Source of the DNA: Chlamydomonas sphaeroides
Lineage: Eukaryota; Chlorophyta; Chlorophyceae; Chlamydomonadales; Chlamydomonadaceae
DNA length: 64,000 nt
Direction of reading: 5' to 3'
NCBI GenBank assembly: GCA_001662425.1
Contig: BDDC01000279.1
Span: forward strand, 4,522-68,521
A program made the position numbers and the translations under genes. Shown here in pieces: positions 12,870 through 25,300 of the stretch (the first letter of the stretch is position 1; each line of letters starts with the position of its first letter). The notes under the pieces are model-generated. The model was not told the origin of the DNA. It did no database searches and worked only from the letters and a program-made list of their open reading frames with translations.

Positions 12870-15057
12870 AAGGCCCTGCTGCTGGTTGCGGACCCTCCCG
12901 GCGTCACCGCTGTGTGGCTGTCGGCCTGTGCGCTGATGGCTCTGGCCTAGGCCCGCCACTGTGCGAATCACGGCCGGCGGGGCCAAGCGGCCGCCCACCA
13001 GTGGGCAGTCCCCGCCGCTCGGGCTGCTGCTTTGGGAAGCCCTAGGCTTGCTCCCGCACGAGCGGTGGCTGTTGGGGCCCTGCCGCGGCCACAGCCCGAG
13101 CGCCGCCCCGTCTGTTGTGCGGGCCCAGAGCTCGGGCAGCCGGCATGCGGCAGTCGCCCCCAAGGGCCCCAACGGCCCCCACGGGCGGACCAGGAGCCGT
13201 CGTGCGGGCTTGGTGCCACGGGAGTCACGGTTTGTACTGGAGGCCAGTGGCGGCTTGCAGGAGGGGGGGCGTGGCGGCGGATGCGGCCGCGGCGTCGGCG
13301 TGTGGGGGCGCTACATTTGGCGGCGCACACGTTGGCAGGCCGCGTTGGAGCTTGCTTGCTTGCATGGGTTGGGGATTGAGTATTAGGCTACGGTAATCAG
13401 GGATGCTGCGCGCATGGGCGGCGCACGGCATCGGGTGCATGCATTATTGCATCGAGGGGCTCCGGTCACGGGTCGGGCATGAGGATTACGAGCGACGAGG
13501 TACGGTACAGCGCGACTGCGGCTTCAAGCGGCGCCGCTGCATACTGGCTATCGGGTCATATCGCGAGCAGCTGTGCATGGGCGCATTCAGTGTGCGCGGT
13601 GGCGTGGCGCGCTCGCGTGTGTGGGAGGGTGCGGGGCGGGGCAGGAGGCGTCTGCAGGACTGCGGCTCGACGATAGATGGGCACTACTGGCGCGCCGCAT
13701 TCGGGGCGCCACGAGCGGCGCTAGCTGTAGCTGTGTGGGCCAATCCAGCAACTGTACACGATCACTTTTGTAAGGGTATTGCGCCGAACAACGGCTCCGT
13801 GCGTCGCCGTGTTCGCCTCCGTGTACGGCCGACATGATGGAGAGCAGCGCACTAGGCGCAGCGACTGACCGGGTATCCTTCAATGCCTTCCACGCTAGTT
13901 CTACAGTTAAAGGCGCAGCGACGGGCGGGGGCCGTGACGCCGCGTGTCTCGGGCGTGAGAGCTACCGTAAATGGGGCCCATGCATGCAGTGGCTGCGCAG
14001 TGGCGGGCCGCCCGGCGCAACTCACACGGTTGCAGCCGCGCGGCGTCCTCATATGCGCCAAGCCGCGAGCCAGGAACCCAGGATCTCGTGCCGCGCCACC
14101 GCCGGCGCTAAGGTGCTGGCGAGCGCGTCGTAGCGGAGCACACCTCCCCGTCCATCCACGTTTGCAGCCGAGCCAGAAGACGCAAATCACAGTGCCACAC
14201 ACGCACATGGGGTTCCGTTCTACCTGACACTGGAACACACGCATACATGCTGCGCGGGGCGTGCTACTTGAGTTGTGCGCAGAATGCACGCACCTTCGTC
14301 CGCTGACCCCGACAGTGGCGCCGCAGCAAGGCGCACCCCCTTGTCGCACCGACAGCTCACCGCATCGTGCCACATCTAGAGTTCTACACACAGGGGATGT
14401 GGTCAAGTACCCGATTGGTCGGCAAGCCGGTGGGCACATCCAGCCGGACTTGCCATCCACCTGATGGGCTGGCCTGTTTGGCTCGCCCCCTAGATACGGT
14501 ACGGTGCACTCTTCGCTTTGACTATGATCAAGGACGCTATGACCGCCCTCCTCCGCCCTATGACCGCCCTCCCCACGCGCAAGTCGTACGTACGGCAACA
14601 CGTGCCTCGCTCCGCCGCTCGATTGCCGGCCGCCAGCCCGCTCCGCCCGCCTCGCTGCAATATGCACATGTGCACGTGCGGCCAGCGTGCACGATGCCGC
14701 ACGCGCCTGGGTGCAGTAATTGGCGGCCAGCAGCCGCTCCTGCCGCAGCCCCGCCGTCAGGGGCCCTCCCCCTGACACCCGACACCCGGGCACCGCCAAC
14801 GCCTGCTGGCAAGGCCCCCGGCAACCCCAGCCAGTGCCTAACAGCCAGCAGGCCTCCCTCGCAGCCGTCACTCGCCTCACGCTTGCTGCCGCAACCAAGC
14901 CTGTCCACACTCGCCGCTAGCCGAGCCCCGCGGGTCGCGCAGTGCTAGGCTGCCGCCCGCCCCAACCACCCCCGGCTAGCAGCAGTCCGAAGTCAGCCTC
15001 CCTCATAACAACCCTGAAACCCACCCCACCAGCCCCAGCCAGCGCGTGCATCCTTGC
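12870..15057. other. convergent intergenic region after acid phosphatase and EYA
   Basis: The region holds the 3' flanks of two convergent genes. TGTAA at 13769-13773, 900 nt after the phosphatase stop, is a candidate poly(A) signal. A 352-codon minus-strand frame (13852-14910) has no recognisable family and runs through low-constraint sequence. One copy of the dispersed repeat described under findings lies near 13868-13902. No gene is supported. Confidence 0.4.
13769..13773 (+). terminator. candidate TGTAA poly(A) signal, phosphatase gene
   Basis: TGTAA is the usual polyadenylation signal of chlamydomonadalean algae. This is a plausible one downstream of the phosphatase stop at 12869, implying a 0.9-kb 3' UTR, which is long but not rare in this group. 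Confidence 0.3.
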
Positions 15058-17553
15058 CTAGTAGTACGCCTCCCTCGCGGCCGCCAGCACATCCGCCGCA
15101 CCCACCTCCGACAGCGGCCGCGCCAGCTGCCACGGCCGCGGCGGCCCCCCCCCGCTCGGGCTGCCCTCCGCCGACGCCACGGCCCCCACCCCTTCCCCTC
15201 CTCCTCCGGCCCCACACGGCGCCCCCGCCTCCGCCGCTCCTCCAGCCGCCCCCACCAGCCCCACACGCACCAGCCCCCAGCCCAGAAGCTGCGCCGCGCG
15301 CGCCTCCTCGGCTCCGTCCCCCACCGCCACGAAGGCGACGCCGCCCGGGCAGCCCTGGGAGCCGGAGACGGCGGGGTCTAGCAGCCGGTCGCGCAGCGCC
15401 CGGAAGGCGTCCAGCTTGGGCCGGGCGCTGGCCGAGTAGACGTCCTGCAGGGATGGGTTGGTGTTGGGGGAAGGGTTGGAGTGGAAGGAGGCGGGTCTGG
15501 CACAACCAAGAATATCCGCCGCCCATAGGTAGGAGGGCGTCCTGTTCTGCCTCATCGCCGCCCTTGCCCACCCCGGATGTAACCATAGCGGCCGGTGGCT
15601 ACAGCTGCCGCGTCTCTGTGGTGTGACCGCTCGCGAGCCTCTCTCACCCGGATGTCGAAGTGCTCGTCCAGCCCCCACAGCAGCAGCTTGCCCATCGTGG
15701 CCACAAGGTGCCCGGCAGACACGAGCACGTGACGCACGGAGCGGAACGTCGGCGTCGCTGGCGGCGCCGCCAGCGGCGCCGCGAAAGACTCCGCCGCCTC
15801 GACGGCGACGGCGGCGGTGACGCCGGCCAATAGCCGCCGCGCCGCTGCCACCCAGCCGCCCGTCAACGCCTCGGCGTCAGCCAGAGCCGCCGCCAGCGCG
15901 GCGGCGCCGTCGGGACCCAGCGCCGCCGCCAGGCCGCCGCCGCCGCCGCTGTACAGGGCGGCGATGGCCTCGACGGCGGAGCGGCGCACTTGGGTGCGGC
16001 GGCCGCCGACCGGCGTTGGGGCGGCGGCGCCGTCGTCTGCCGCCGCCATGCCGAGCAGGTCCGCGAAGGAGAGCGGGTCGGAGCTGTCGAGCTGCGGGAT
16101 GGCGGGTTGCGGTACGTCACATTTTGTGAGATCTGAAGCGACAATGCAATACAGTGGCGATTGCGCAGGCCGCACGGCCGCAGGAGGCTGAGGTCCGGCG
16201 TGCTGTGAGGGCGGAGCAGCGAGGGCGCGCGGGCAAGTGCGGCGTCCGCTTGGGCGCCCAGGCAGGGCGAGCCCTGGCCTCTGCAGCGCCGCAGCGGCGT
16301 GATGCTGCGGAGCTCCAGCCTGCTCCTCAAGGTGGCAGGGCGACGCGCATCCCTGACCAGCTCGGAGGATCCCCCAGACCTCGGCCCTGTGCATCAGTCA
16401 CGTGCATTGGCAGCGAGGCGAGGCTGGGTGCGGTACAGTACGGTACAGTTCGGCACGTTTGGCACAGAACGCGCGCGCGCGCGAGAGAGAGAGAGAGAAA
16501 GAGCACGATCGCCGGCCTTGGTACAAGTCACAGCAAACACGCGTGTCGCACGCCACGTCCTAGCGGCCCAACCGCTCGTGGCCTCACCTCCCGGAAAGCC
16601 AGGTGCGTGTCGCAAAAATCAAACACCACGTCCGCCAACCGCTGCCCAATCGCTTCCGCGCGCGCCGCCAGCGCGCCCACTGCCGCTGCCCCTGCGGCGG
16701 CGCCGGGCGTGCCCACGGCTGCGGCCGCCGCCGCCGCCGCGGCGGCGGCCTTTGCGAAGGCGCCGCTGAGCAGGGAGTTGAATATGAGGAGGGTCTCGTC
16801 CAGGTCCCACACGACTACGAGGTCCACTGTCTGAGGCCGCGGGTGTTGCGAAGGCGCCAGCACGGGCGTCAGTGTAGCGGCGGGTGTGTGGCCCGGCGTT
16901 GCCGCTGACGACGGCGCCGCCGCCGCCAACGGGCCGTCGGCCATGTCGACGTCGGCAGGCGGGTGGGCACCGGCGGCGTCGCCCCCACCGCAAGCGTCGG
17001 CGTCGGCGATGCCACCTCCAGAGGCTGACGGGGCAGGCTGCTGCTGGTCTGGATGGGGATGGAAGCCGTGCTGGATGTTGGCCGGGTTGCTGCCCTGTGA
17101 GGCGCGCGCTCCGCTGTAGTCGGCCCAGCCGTTCCAGACACCCGGATGCGCCGCACTTGCCTCGTGCGGCGAACCGCCGTTCGCATGCGCGTGTGGGTTG
17201 CGGCCGGATGTGTGGAAAGCGGCCGGCGCAGAGCCGACCGGCGATGCGGAGGCGAGCGCGCTGTGCGCGTGGTAGCTCTGCCAGGCGTACTGCTGCTGCT
17301 GGAAATGCGTCGGAGTCTGGGACTGGCCGTTGGCTCCGGGAAAGGCCTGGTAGCTAAGGTGGTGGGAGGGCAGGCCGCAAGCGGGCGTGTGGGCGGTAGC
17401 GCCAGGTGCAGGCCCCGAGGCCTCGCCGGACTCGCCTGCGCGTTCCAGCGCCTGCAGGAACGCGCTGGTGCCGTGCACAGCTGCACCCCACTCTGCGGGC
17501 GCCGTGCTCGCTTCGCCGGCCAAGGATGGCCGCAACGCCCACGGAGCGGCCAT
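15058..17553 (-). CDS. EYA: Eyes-absent-type HAD phosphatase with long N-terminal extension
   Basis: Homologue of Eyes absent, a HAD-fold protein tyrosine phosphatase. Three exons: 16588-17553, 15648-16091, 15058-15444, giving 598 residues. The catalytic EYA domain covers roughly the last 350. Motif I is VVVWDLDETLLIFNSLL (DxDxT), followed by DVVFDFCDTHLAF, then HVLVSAGHLVATMGKLLLW. The last exon gives DVYSASARPKLDAF, the block following the motif that in animal EYA reads IYSATKIGK, and finally FVAVGDGAEEARAAQLLGW, the conserved GDG motif. About 250 N-terminal residues are Gln/Ala/His/Pro-rich and resemble an unstructured activation region; plant EYA is usually short and lacks this. Alanine-rich loops are inserted inside the domain. 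The start at 17553 is the first Met of the exon. Identity is firm; whether it also works in transcription is inference. Confidence 0.9.
16426..16503. repeat. GTAC-rich segment and (CG)n(AG)n microsatellite in EYA intron 1
   Basis: A cluster of GGTACAGT-like units at 16431-16450 is followed by about six CG and eight AG dinucleotides at 16470-16503. All lie in the intron between EYA exons 1 and 2. Confidence 0.7.
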
Positions 17554-19137
17554 CCGCGAGCGCCGAGGTCAACTCTAAGTTGATCGCGCCCTTGCTTCTG
17601 TGGCTTTCAAAAGAGATATCGAATTGTCTTTTGGTATTGCGGTGCTGCAGTTTCGCGGTAGGCGACTACAGCTTGTCGAAAAGTCTAGGCGACCCGCGAT
17701 GGCTCACAACCTCGACGGAACAAAGCACAGCGATGTTGTGTGGCGAGAAACCGTGTCTCCGCAAGCTGCGAATCCGCGACCGAACCTTGAGACGATTCGC
17801 GCACCTACACATTCCCCCGCCTGCAACCCCGCCCGCGCCCCCCGGAGACCCAATAGGTGCCTGTCCTCTTACCTAGCGTGCTCAGCGTTAGGGCAGGCCA
17901 GGAAAGGTTTGGGGAATGCGCTAGGCCTCAATCCTAGCTCTCTCAACCTCAGGGCGAACCGCTGCACGACCAGGGGTGACCCCCTGTGCACGACAGGAGG
18001 TGCTTCCTCGTACACGACGGCCGAGGTTGCAAATTGCCACCCCACCCCACCCGCCCGATGGTTCCGTGCCCTGGCCGTCATCCGCTTGCTGTCTTGGCTT
18101 GGTATCAGGCAGCTGCAGGGGAGCTCCCCTGGGCAGCTGCAGCTGGGGAGGGGCAATCGGCCCCCTGGCACGGCGTCATCTCCTGGTCGGTTATAACTGT
18201 ACCCCATTCCACAGGTTCGCTTCCGGAGTTCCGGTTATGGGGCTGGGCCGGGCCGCTAGGCGCCAGTGGCAGTTACTTGGTCTCTGGCGTGCGTAACGCG
18301 CCACCAGGTGCGTTGGTCGGCTGTCGCGTGCAGCCGCGTGGCTTCGCGCTGCCCTTCGTGTTTGTTTACCTGCTTGGCCCCCCGTCGCGGGTGAAATGTC
18401 GTTTTCGCAAAATTGCAGGTACAGGTTATAGGTTATTGACTTCGTTCTTCGTTGTTAACTGTACCTGCACAGGCTGACCGCCGCCGCGCCCCATGGCCGG
18501 ACCCGTGTCACAGGCTCCTCGCCTCCTCCGAACCAAGTGGCTGCTGCCCAGACACGATCAGACTCGGAAGGCGAACGGGGCCCACCTGTATCGTAACAAC
18601 CGACGGGTGGTGCTTCCTCAGCACCTGCATCCATCCGTCAATCATCGGCCTCTATCCCCGGCTTCCCCGATGTTCGTGCCAGCCAGCCGTGTCGGCCCCT
18701 TTCTGCGGCCACACGCCGCACGCCAACACAAAAGGTTATGCATACCGTATGCAATCAGCAGCCTCCAACCACTGGACTCGCCCCATCATGCAGCCACACG
18801 CCGCCAACCCCATCACGACACGTTGAACAATACACATGCATCCTCATCTCCATCCTCAGCAGCAGCAGCAGCGCGTCGCTTCGCAGGCTTCCTTGGCGCG
18901 GCTACCCCTTGCCAACCCCACATGCGACACGCCGGCCGCTGTCATCCCCAGACGCAGCCTCCGCCCCAGGCCCCGCGGCAACGCACCCCACCGCGTGCCA
19001 CGACACGAGTAGCAACACCCTGCCCAAACCGCCCTCGGCAGTGTGTCCGCCTCAAGCCCTCAGGGCCCCTGGGCTGCCGGAATTCGGCGATTGCAACGCC
19101 GGCGCGCGTGACCTGCTGACGTGGCCCAAAGCCGCCC
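17554..19137. other. intergenic region between EYA and SUGP1-like gene
   Basis: Upstream region of EYA and 3' flank of the splicing-factor gene. It has lower GC in 18360-18480, where perfect 11-bp inverted arms (18414-18424 and 18459-18469) enclose an AT-richer 34-nt loop. Open frames here show no family signal. Confidence 0.4.
18414..18469. repeat. inverted repeat, 11-bp arms
   Basis: TGCAGGTACAG at 18414-18424 is the exact reverse complement of 18459-18469, with a loop of 34 nt. It could be a cruciform or hairpin in the EYA upstream region; no function is visible. Confidence 0.6.
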
Positions 19138-21735
19138 TCAATAGTAGGCCCGCCGCGGGTTGCCCAGCGGGTTGGGCCTGTACTTGTAGCCCAGCATCAT
19201 GCGCTTGCGGTACTGCTCGTACACGTCGTCCTCGGCAGACACCTGCGGCCGAGCAGCAGCGAGGGAGCAGCCAACCAAGCTTGCAATCGGGGTGCGCGGC
19301 AGCATGGCACCGTCCGGCAGGCGGCCGTCGTCGCTGGCGTCTGCCGGCGGCGTACGACCCCGACCGCAAGCTCGTAGCGCAGCTGCTGCCCAGCTGGTGG
19401 TGGGTTCCGGTTCCCAGGCCTCGGCGCCGCGCTACGGTGCGGCCTCCCCGCAGCTGCTGCAGCAGACGCTTGCCCGCAGCCCGTTCCGCCCCCACCTCGC
19501 CGTGGGCAGTGGCGCCCAGGCCGCGCGCCTCGCCCGCGGCGGGCGCCGCCGCTGCGGCAGCGCGGATGGGCGCCGTGATGCCGGTCTGCGAGCTGCCCAG
19601 GCCCTGGCCCTCCTTCCAGCCCATCTTCTGCAGCAGCTTGTGCCCGATGTTGTCCGACTTGATGGCGTTCTTGTTGGCCAGCTGCTCCGCCTGCGCGCCG
19701 ACACGGATGCCGTGCTCGCTTGGGGGGCATGCAATGGCTATCTACCTGGCTGACGCATGTGCCCATGTGATACCTATGCACACAGCCGGAGCGCACGCTC
19801 CTGCTCCGAACACGATTGCTCCCCGCCTCCCTACCCCGCCGCACCTGCACCTTGGCCACCTTGTCGCCCGTCTTTGCCATGAACTCGGCGAGCACCTCTT
19901 TGGGGATGTAGTCCTGACAGGGGACGGCGGGTGTGGGCAGGGCAGGGGGACGAGGGAGTTGGCAACGCGGGCCGCCAGCGCGGCCAGCAGCGCACGGGCA
20001 ATCACCGAGCCAAGTGCCGCCCCAGCAACCCAACGGCCGCGCCGCCCCCGTGGCCACTCACCCGCACGTGCTACCAAATCCAAGTCCGTTGCTCCACAGC
20101 ACCCACCCGCGTGCCTATCCAAACCTGGACCCCACGTGTCGCTCCCCCTCCCACTCACCCCCATGTGGTGCCCTCGCGAGCCGTCATCCTTGAACACCGC
20201 CGTGACCTGGCGCCGCTCGAACGCCGTCTTGTTGAGGAGCGGCTGCGCACGCTTCCGCCGCGCCTCGTCGTCGTCGTCATCGGCGCCAGCGGCAGCGGCG
20301 CCGTCGGGGTCGTCCGGGTCGACGCTGGCGGAGCGGCCGCGCTCGCGCTTGGCGGCCAGGTCCTCGAACGCGCGCATTGCGGCCACGGAGTCGCCCTGCG
20401 CCAGCGCGATCTGCGCTCGGCGGCGAGCCTCGGCGGCCTGCTCGGGATGGGCGGGATGAAAGGTGCATCGGGGGAAGGTAGGAGGTGTGTTCAACTCGAC
20501 CACATGGACGTCCTGCGCCGGGAGCTAGGCCCTGGCCCTAGCTAGGCCCTGGCCCTAGCCGCGAGCAGGGCACCTGCCGCGGCGCCCTCCTGGCCGTGGG
20601 AGCTGTAGCGATGCCGCACAGGGGCTGTGCGATGGCCTCGGCGCTATGCGTGCCACCGCCCCGCCATGCCTCCGCCGCGCTTCGTGCGCCTTCGCAATAG
20701 CGCCCGCTACAGCGGAAACAGGGCACTGGGCGAAACACAGGCTGCGACCATGGCCCTCGTGCGGACGCCCACCTGCTCAGCCGAGATGGGGATGGCGGAC
20801 TGGGGAGCGGGGCTGCCGCTGTGGGAGCGGCCGGCGGTGAGCGCGGCAGCGGCGGCCTTGGCGGCGGCGGCCGCTGCTGCGACGGCAGCAGCGGCCTCGG
20901 GCGGCAGGGAGGAGAAGGAGGAGCCGGGCGGAAGGGGAGGGGGCGGCGGGACGAGGGACGAGGGAGGGCCGGCGCTGAAGCGGCTGCCGCTGGGCCCCGC
21001 TGGGGGGCCGGACGGGAGGGGAGGAGGGGCCGGCGCTGCGGAGCCGCCTGCGGGGGGCGGAAGTTGCGGTGAGCATGGGGCCTGGACGACAAGACGGCGT
21101 TAGACCCCACCTGACAGCTCCTGAAGCTTGGCCTCGTAGAACTGATACGCCAGGGAGGACTTGTTGTGTAGAAACCTGGGCGCGCGGGTACAGGGGTTGG
21201 GGATGCTGAACGGTTAGGGTCCTGCCGAACCAGGCCTGCTGCGGTGACACATAGGCCCCACTTGAGGCCGTCACAGCCAGAAAGGCAGTAGCAGCGGCAG
21301 CTCTGCTGAGCATGTGCCCTTGTCACCCATCTCACTTGAAGGGCGACTCGCCCGGGTTGCGCTCTCGGGTCATGTCCTCAATCTGCCGGCCGTTCTTGGC
21401 GACAAATTCAGCCAGCTTGGTTGCGACCTCGACGGTCTCCCCGTCAAGTCTCGCGGCAAGCTGCGCCGCTGCGCCGAGAATGAGAGGGACTTTGCGAGGG
21501 CGTCAGCTTCGCACGCCTTGGGTTGTGGAGCCAAGCGGCTGCCGCAGCGCACGCCTCGACCTGATGCTGGCGCTCCGCGCTGGCGCTTGGCGTTGCCGGC
21601 ATCCTCGTCGTCGCTGTGCCCGCCAAACAGCTCATTCACAGTTGCAGGAGCAGCTGGCTTCTTTGCACCAGGCATGGCTATCTTGGCCCCCTGCGGCCCT
21701 AGCGGGCGTTTGGCGCGCAAGCTGAAGCCCGACAT
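19138..21735 (-). CDS. SURP and G-patch domain splicing factor (SUGP1-like)
   Basis: Predicted nuclear pre-mRNA splicing protein. Eight exons: 21561-21735, 21336-21468, 21111-21175, 20773-21047, 20159-20437, 19845-19913, 19496-19690, 19138-19242, giving 431 residues. The SURP domain spans exons 2-3: TKLAEFVAKNGRQIEDMTRE, ERNPGESPFKFLHNKSS, then LAYQFYEAKLQEL. A Pro/Ala-rich linker follows. Later come DYIPKEVLAEFMAK and the G-patch, DNIGHKLLQKMGWKEGQGLG. The C-terminus, YEQYRKRMMLGYKYRPNPLG followed by NPRRAYY, matches the end of SUGP1/SF4 and the plant orthologue very closely. Human SUGP1 has two SURP domains; only one is seen here. The 92-nt first intron (donor GTCGAG) is the least certain junction. 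Confidence 0.92.
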
Positions 21736-22328
21736 CGTCGCTTTGTTGTTTGTGTTGGATAGTGCTTTGCGGCGTGTGTCTGATAGTAAGGTACCTAATT
21801 GCCAGGGGGGGGACACCGAGTTGCACGACCGCACACTAACCCTGCGTAACGTCATACCAGTTCCCCTGCGCTATGCACCGTATAACGGCATTGGAGTTTA
21901 AGTCACAGCCCGCATCCTAGAGTTCGCCTCACCCTGCGCTCTGTGCACTCACCCCACGCCATGCCGCCGTTCCCTTCCGCCTGACACATCATTATCCGCG
22001 CCGGTTGTGGGTACGGAGCTGCACCATCGGGTTGGGCCCGGCGCGGAAGCCGCAGCCCCTGTCCTCCTGTGACTGCCTCGTCCAGGTCATCACCCGACCG
22101 CGCTCTCTCAGTCACAACACAGCAACCCGCGTCCCTGCAAGCGTCAGCATTCACTGCCAGCGTCAGTGTCAGCGTCAGCGTCACTGCCATTCAGTCTGTG
22201 CCGCCTTACTTCGCCGGGCCCCGCCTCCGTGAACCCGCCTCCTCTCCAGCCCACATCCGCCCTCCCAAGTCACATCTGACGAGCGCCGCGCTGGCCCTCC
22301 AGCCAGGCGCCTCCTGCCTCCAGCCGCC
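21736..22328. other. intergenic region upstream of SUGP1-like gene
   Basis: About 0.6 kb between two head-to-tail minus-strand genes. It contains short GTCAGC/GTCAGT tandem units near 22155-22195. No coding signal was recognised. Confidence 0.4.
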
Positions 22329-25300
22329 TCACGGCAGCGCCACCTTGGCCGGCTTCCGGCGCGCCGCCCCGTGAACCACTCCCATGTAGGTGTCGAACTG
22401 GCTGGCGGCCAGCGGGTCGTCGGGGAAGGGGTAGTCCGCGCCCAAGCGCTCCGCTGCGGCCAGCCCCGACATGACCGCGATCTCCTGCACATGCATTGGT
22501 ACGACACGGCACGACAGGTACGGCAAAGCGCGGGGCGGCGGGCAGGGTCGGTCAGCAGGTGTGTCGATTGGGGTTGCACATGGCGGTGAACACATGCACA
22601 TGCTGTGGGGACGCGGAGGACGGCTGGGAGGGGTTGTGCTTCGAGCACCCAGTCCACGGCCGCGACCGGCAGCGAGCCGGAGACGTGGCCGGCGGGATCT
22701 TCGCGGCAAGCGGCTCTCAGCAGTTGCCGACCGGCGCCAGTTGGACCCCAGGTAAGCAGCCAACCCCGCGTGCCGGGTGTGAAGTACGGAATGTTTGGCC
22801 AAGCCCGCAATCGATCCCTCGTGCTTTCCTCCGCCATGCGGGCCCCAACTCCCCACCCCCGTCCCCGCACCTGTGTGTTCACCATGGTGTAGGATCCGGC
22901 GAACCACGTGTGGCGGGCGCCCTGGATGAAGCGCACCTGAGCGAGCGGGGGCAAGGAGGGGATGCAAGGGAGCAGGGGCACGGGACGGCCAACAGTCCAA
23001 GTGAGCGCCGCGGTTGAAGGCAGCGGGCCGGGTAGCCGACGGGGGTACCGGCATGTGCAGGCGAGCGCGACGGCTGCGCAGCGCAGCGCTTGCGCCATGA
23101 CTGCCCATGCGATGCTGCAGCTTGCAGAGGTTGGTCGGGGCGCCGAGGCCGGCCCCTGTGCTGGGGCAGCGGGGCGCGGCGCGTGCCGCATCCTGACGCG
23201 GGCCGCGGCACTCCAGGGGGCGCTGGCGCGGCGCGGCACGCTCGCTCACCCAGGGCACCCAGAACGCAAAGTGGGTCCAGGTGTGGGCGAACTGCCGCAT
23301 CCAGCGGCTGGCCAGCACCTGGCGGGGGCGGGGCGGGCAGGGCAAGGGGTAGGGACAGGGCGGCGTCAGGGTGCCAGCCATGGAGCACACAGCCAGCCAC
23401 GACGCAAGGGGCGCTGCGACCAAGGATCGCGAGGGTGGCGGGGCGCCCAGCGGCTGGTGGGCAGGCGGGACCAGGGGTGGGAGACAGGGCTCCGTCAGGG
23501 TCTCGTCAGCAACCATGCAGCCAGCTTGGATTCAGGGGCCATGCAACCCAGGGTTGCAGTGCTGGCACCTGCAGGACGCCGCGCCAGCTGAGGGGCATGC
23601 GAGGCCTGCCGGGCGCTGCCTCAGGGGTGTTCAACTTTTAGGGCCGAAGCAGAGTACTACCCCATGCGGTGTGTGCCGCGGGTCCCAGCTCGCGCCGGCC
23701 GCCGCCCCTGTAGGGCCGCACCTTGCCCGGCGCCACCTGGCCGTCGGTCCACAAGTTCTTGTGCTGAGCGTCCAGGTAGTACGTCTGGTAGATGTCCAGG
23801 CCCGCCTCCTGCATGTGCAGGGCGGTCGCGAAGGATGGAGGCTGAGGTGGCCGCTCTGCGGCGAGCTGCGGGGGCTGGGCGCGGTCCAGTGTCCCTTCGA
23901 GCCGCTCGCTGGGCGGGGTGTTGGGGGTGTTGGGAACCGACCTGAAGGTGCGGCTGGTAGGTGCAGAGGTTGAAGCTCATCTCGATCTTGTCCTTGTGCG
24001 CCCCCGGGTACGTGCGCACGAAGTAGTTGTCGCGCTGCGCCGGCCGCACGTCGTACATGGCCTGCATGTACGGCGGCGCGCAGTGTGTTCAACTTTTAGG
24101 GCCGAAACAGTGTGTTCAAGTGTTAGGTGAAGACGGAACCCCACGCGCGGCACAGCACAGCTACGGGTTGAGTGTGTGTGCCGTACGCCGTACAGGGAGC
24201 AAGTCAGCAGGGGGCGCGTCTTGCCCTACGGTAGCACCAACACCGAGCAGCTAGCTGGGCCACCCAGCGACTAGCTTGCCTTCATGTAGTCGGCGTCCTC
24301 GTGCGTGATGCAGAAGTCGGTGTAGTAGCGCACATTGCCGAGCAGCCGCCGCTCCAGCCTGGGAGGGGCGGCGCGGGAGCATGCGAGGGGCGGGAGGGAC
24401 ATGGGCCCGCGAGCATGCGTGCTGGGGCGACGGGCTGACGTGATGGCCCACCGTCAACTCATCAGCCGGCCCTGTGCGGCTTTCGAGGTCGGCGGGAATC
24501 CGGCCCAGGCATCCCCTGACGGGCCTCCCGCACATATGCGCACGGCCCTCACCAGGTGGGGTTGCGCAGCGTCCTGAGCACCGTCTCCGCGTCGCACGCA
24601 AACACCACCTCGTCGAAGGTCTCGGACCGCCCCTCGCCGTCCGTGGCGGTGGCGGTGCCGTCGGCGTGCCGCAGCAGCGACGCCAGCGGCCTGCGGCCGG
24701 GAGCCCGTGGGCAAGCGGCGTGGGGTGGGGTGGGTCGTGGGTCGTGGGTCTTGGGCGGGGGCGAGGGGACGGGCAGAAGGAAGTATGTGTTTGCAGTGCA
24801 GGGATGCAGGGATGGAGGCGTGGGTCAGGGAGCGCATGAGCCGAAGCGCAGAGGCGCCGGCCACGCGCGGCTGGCAGCCATCAGCACGCGGCGTTCGTAG
24901 CGATGAGACGCCCCGGCGGTTCCCATGCCGCGCGGCGCCTGGCCTCGCCACTTAGCCCTGGTGCGCGGTGGCTGCAGCCGCGGGTTCGGCCTAGTTGGGC
25001 ACCTGCGACGCTGCCTACCGGTTGCAGCAGAGCTCGAAGTCGCTCTTGCGCGCGATGGTGGTCCACACGTCCTCCAGGACCGGGAACGCGAACATCTCGG
25101 GCACACTGCGAGGCAGGGGCGTGAGCAGCCAAGGCCGGCCAGGAGGTGGTGTGGAGATTGGAGCGGGGGATCAGTGGCCAGGAGCGGGGTGTCTCCACAT
25201 GGCAAGCCCCGGGTTGATAGGGGCAAGCGGTGCGTGCAGCCGCGAGCGCCTGCCGCGCAGCTGCAGCCACCACCTCGTGCCCTGCGCACCTGTTGAGCAG

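Noticed and set aside
13852..14910. 352-codon minus-strand open frame
   Set aside because: No domain, mixed codon use, many Cys/Arg/His typical of random GC-rich frames, and it lies between convergent genes. Long chance frames are common at this base composition.
18738..20459. 573-codon plus-strand open frame
   Set aside because: It runs antisense through five well-supported exons of the SURP/G-patch gene and their introns. Its text is Pro/Ala/Arg-rich without any domain, as expected for the opposite strand of GC-rich coding DNA.
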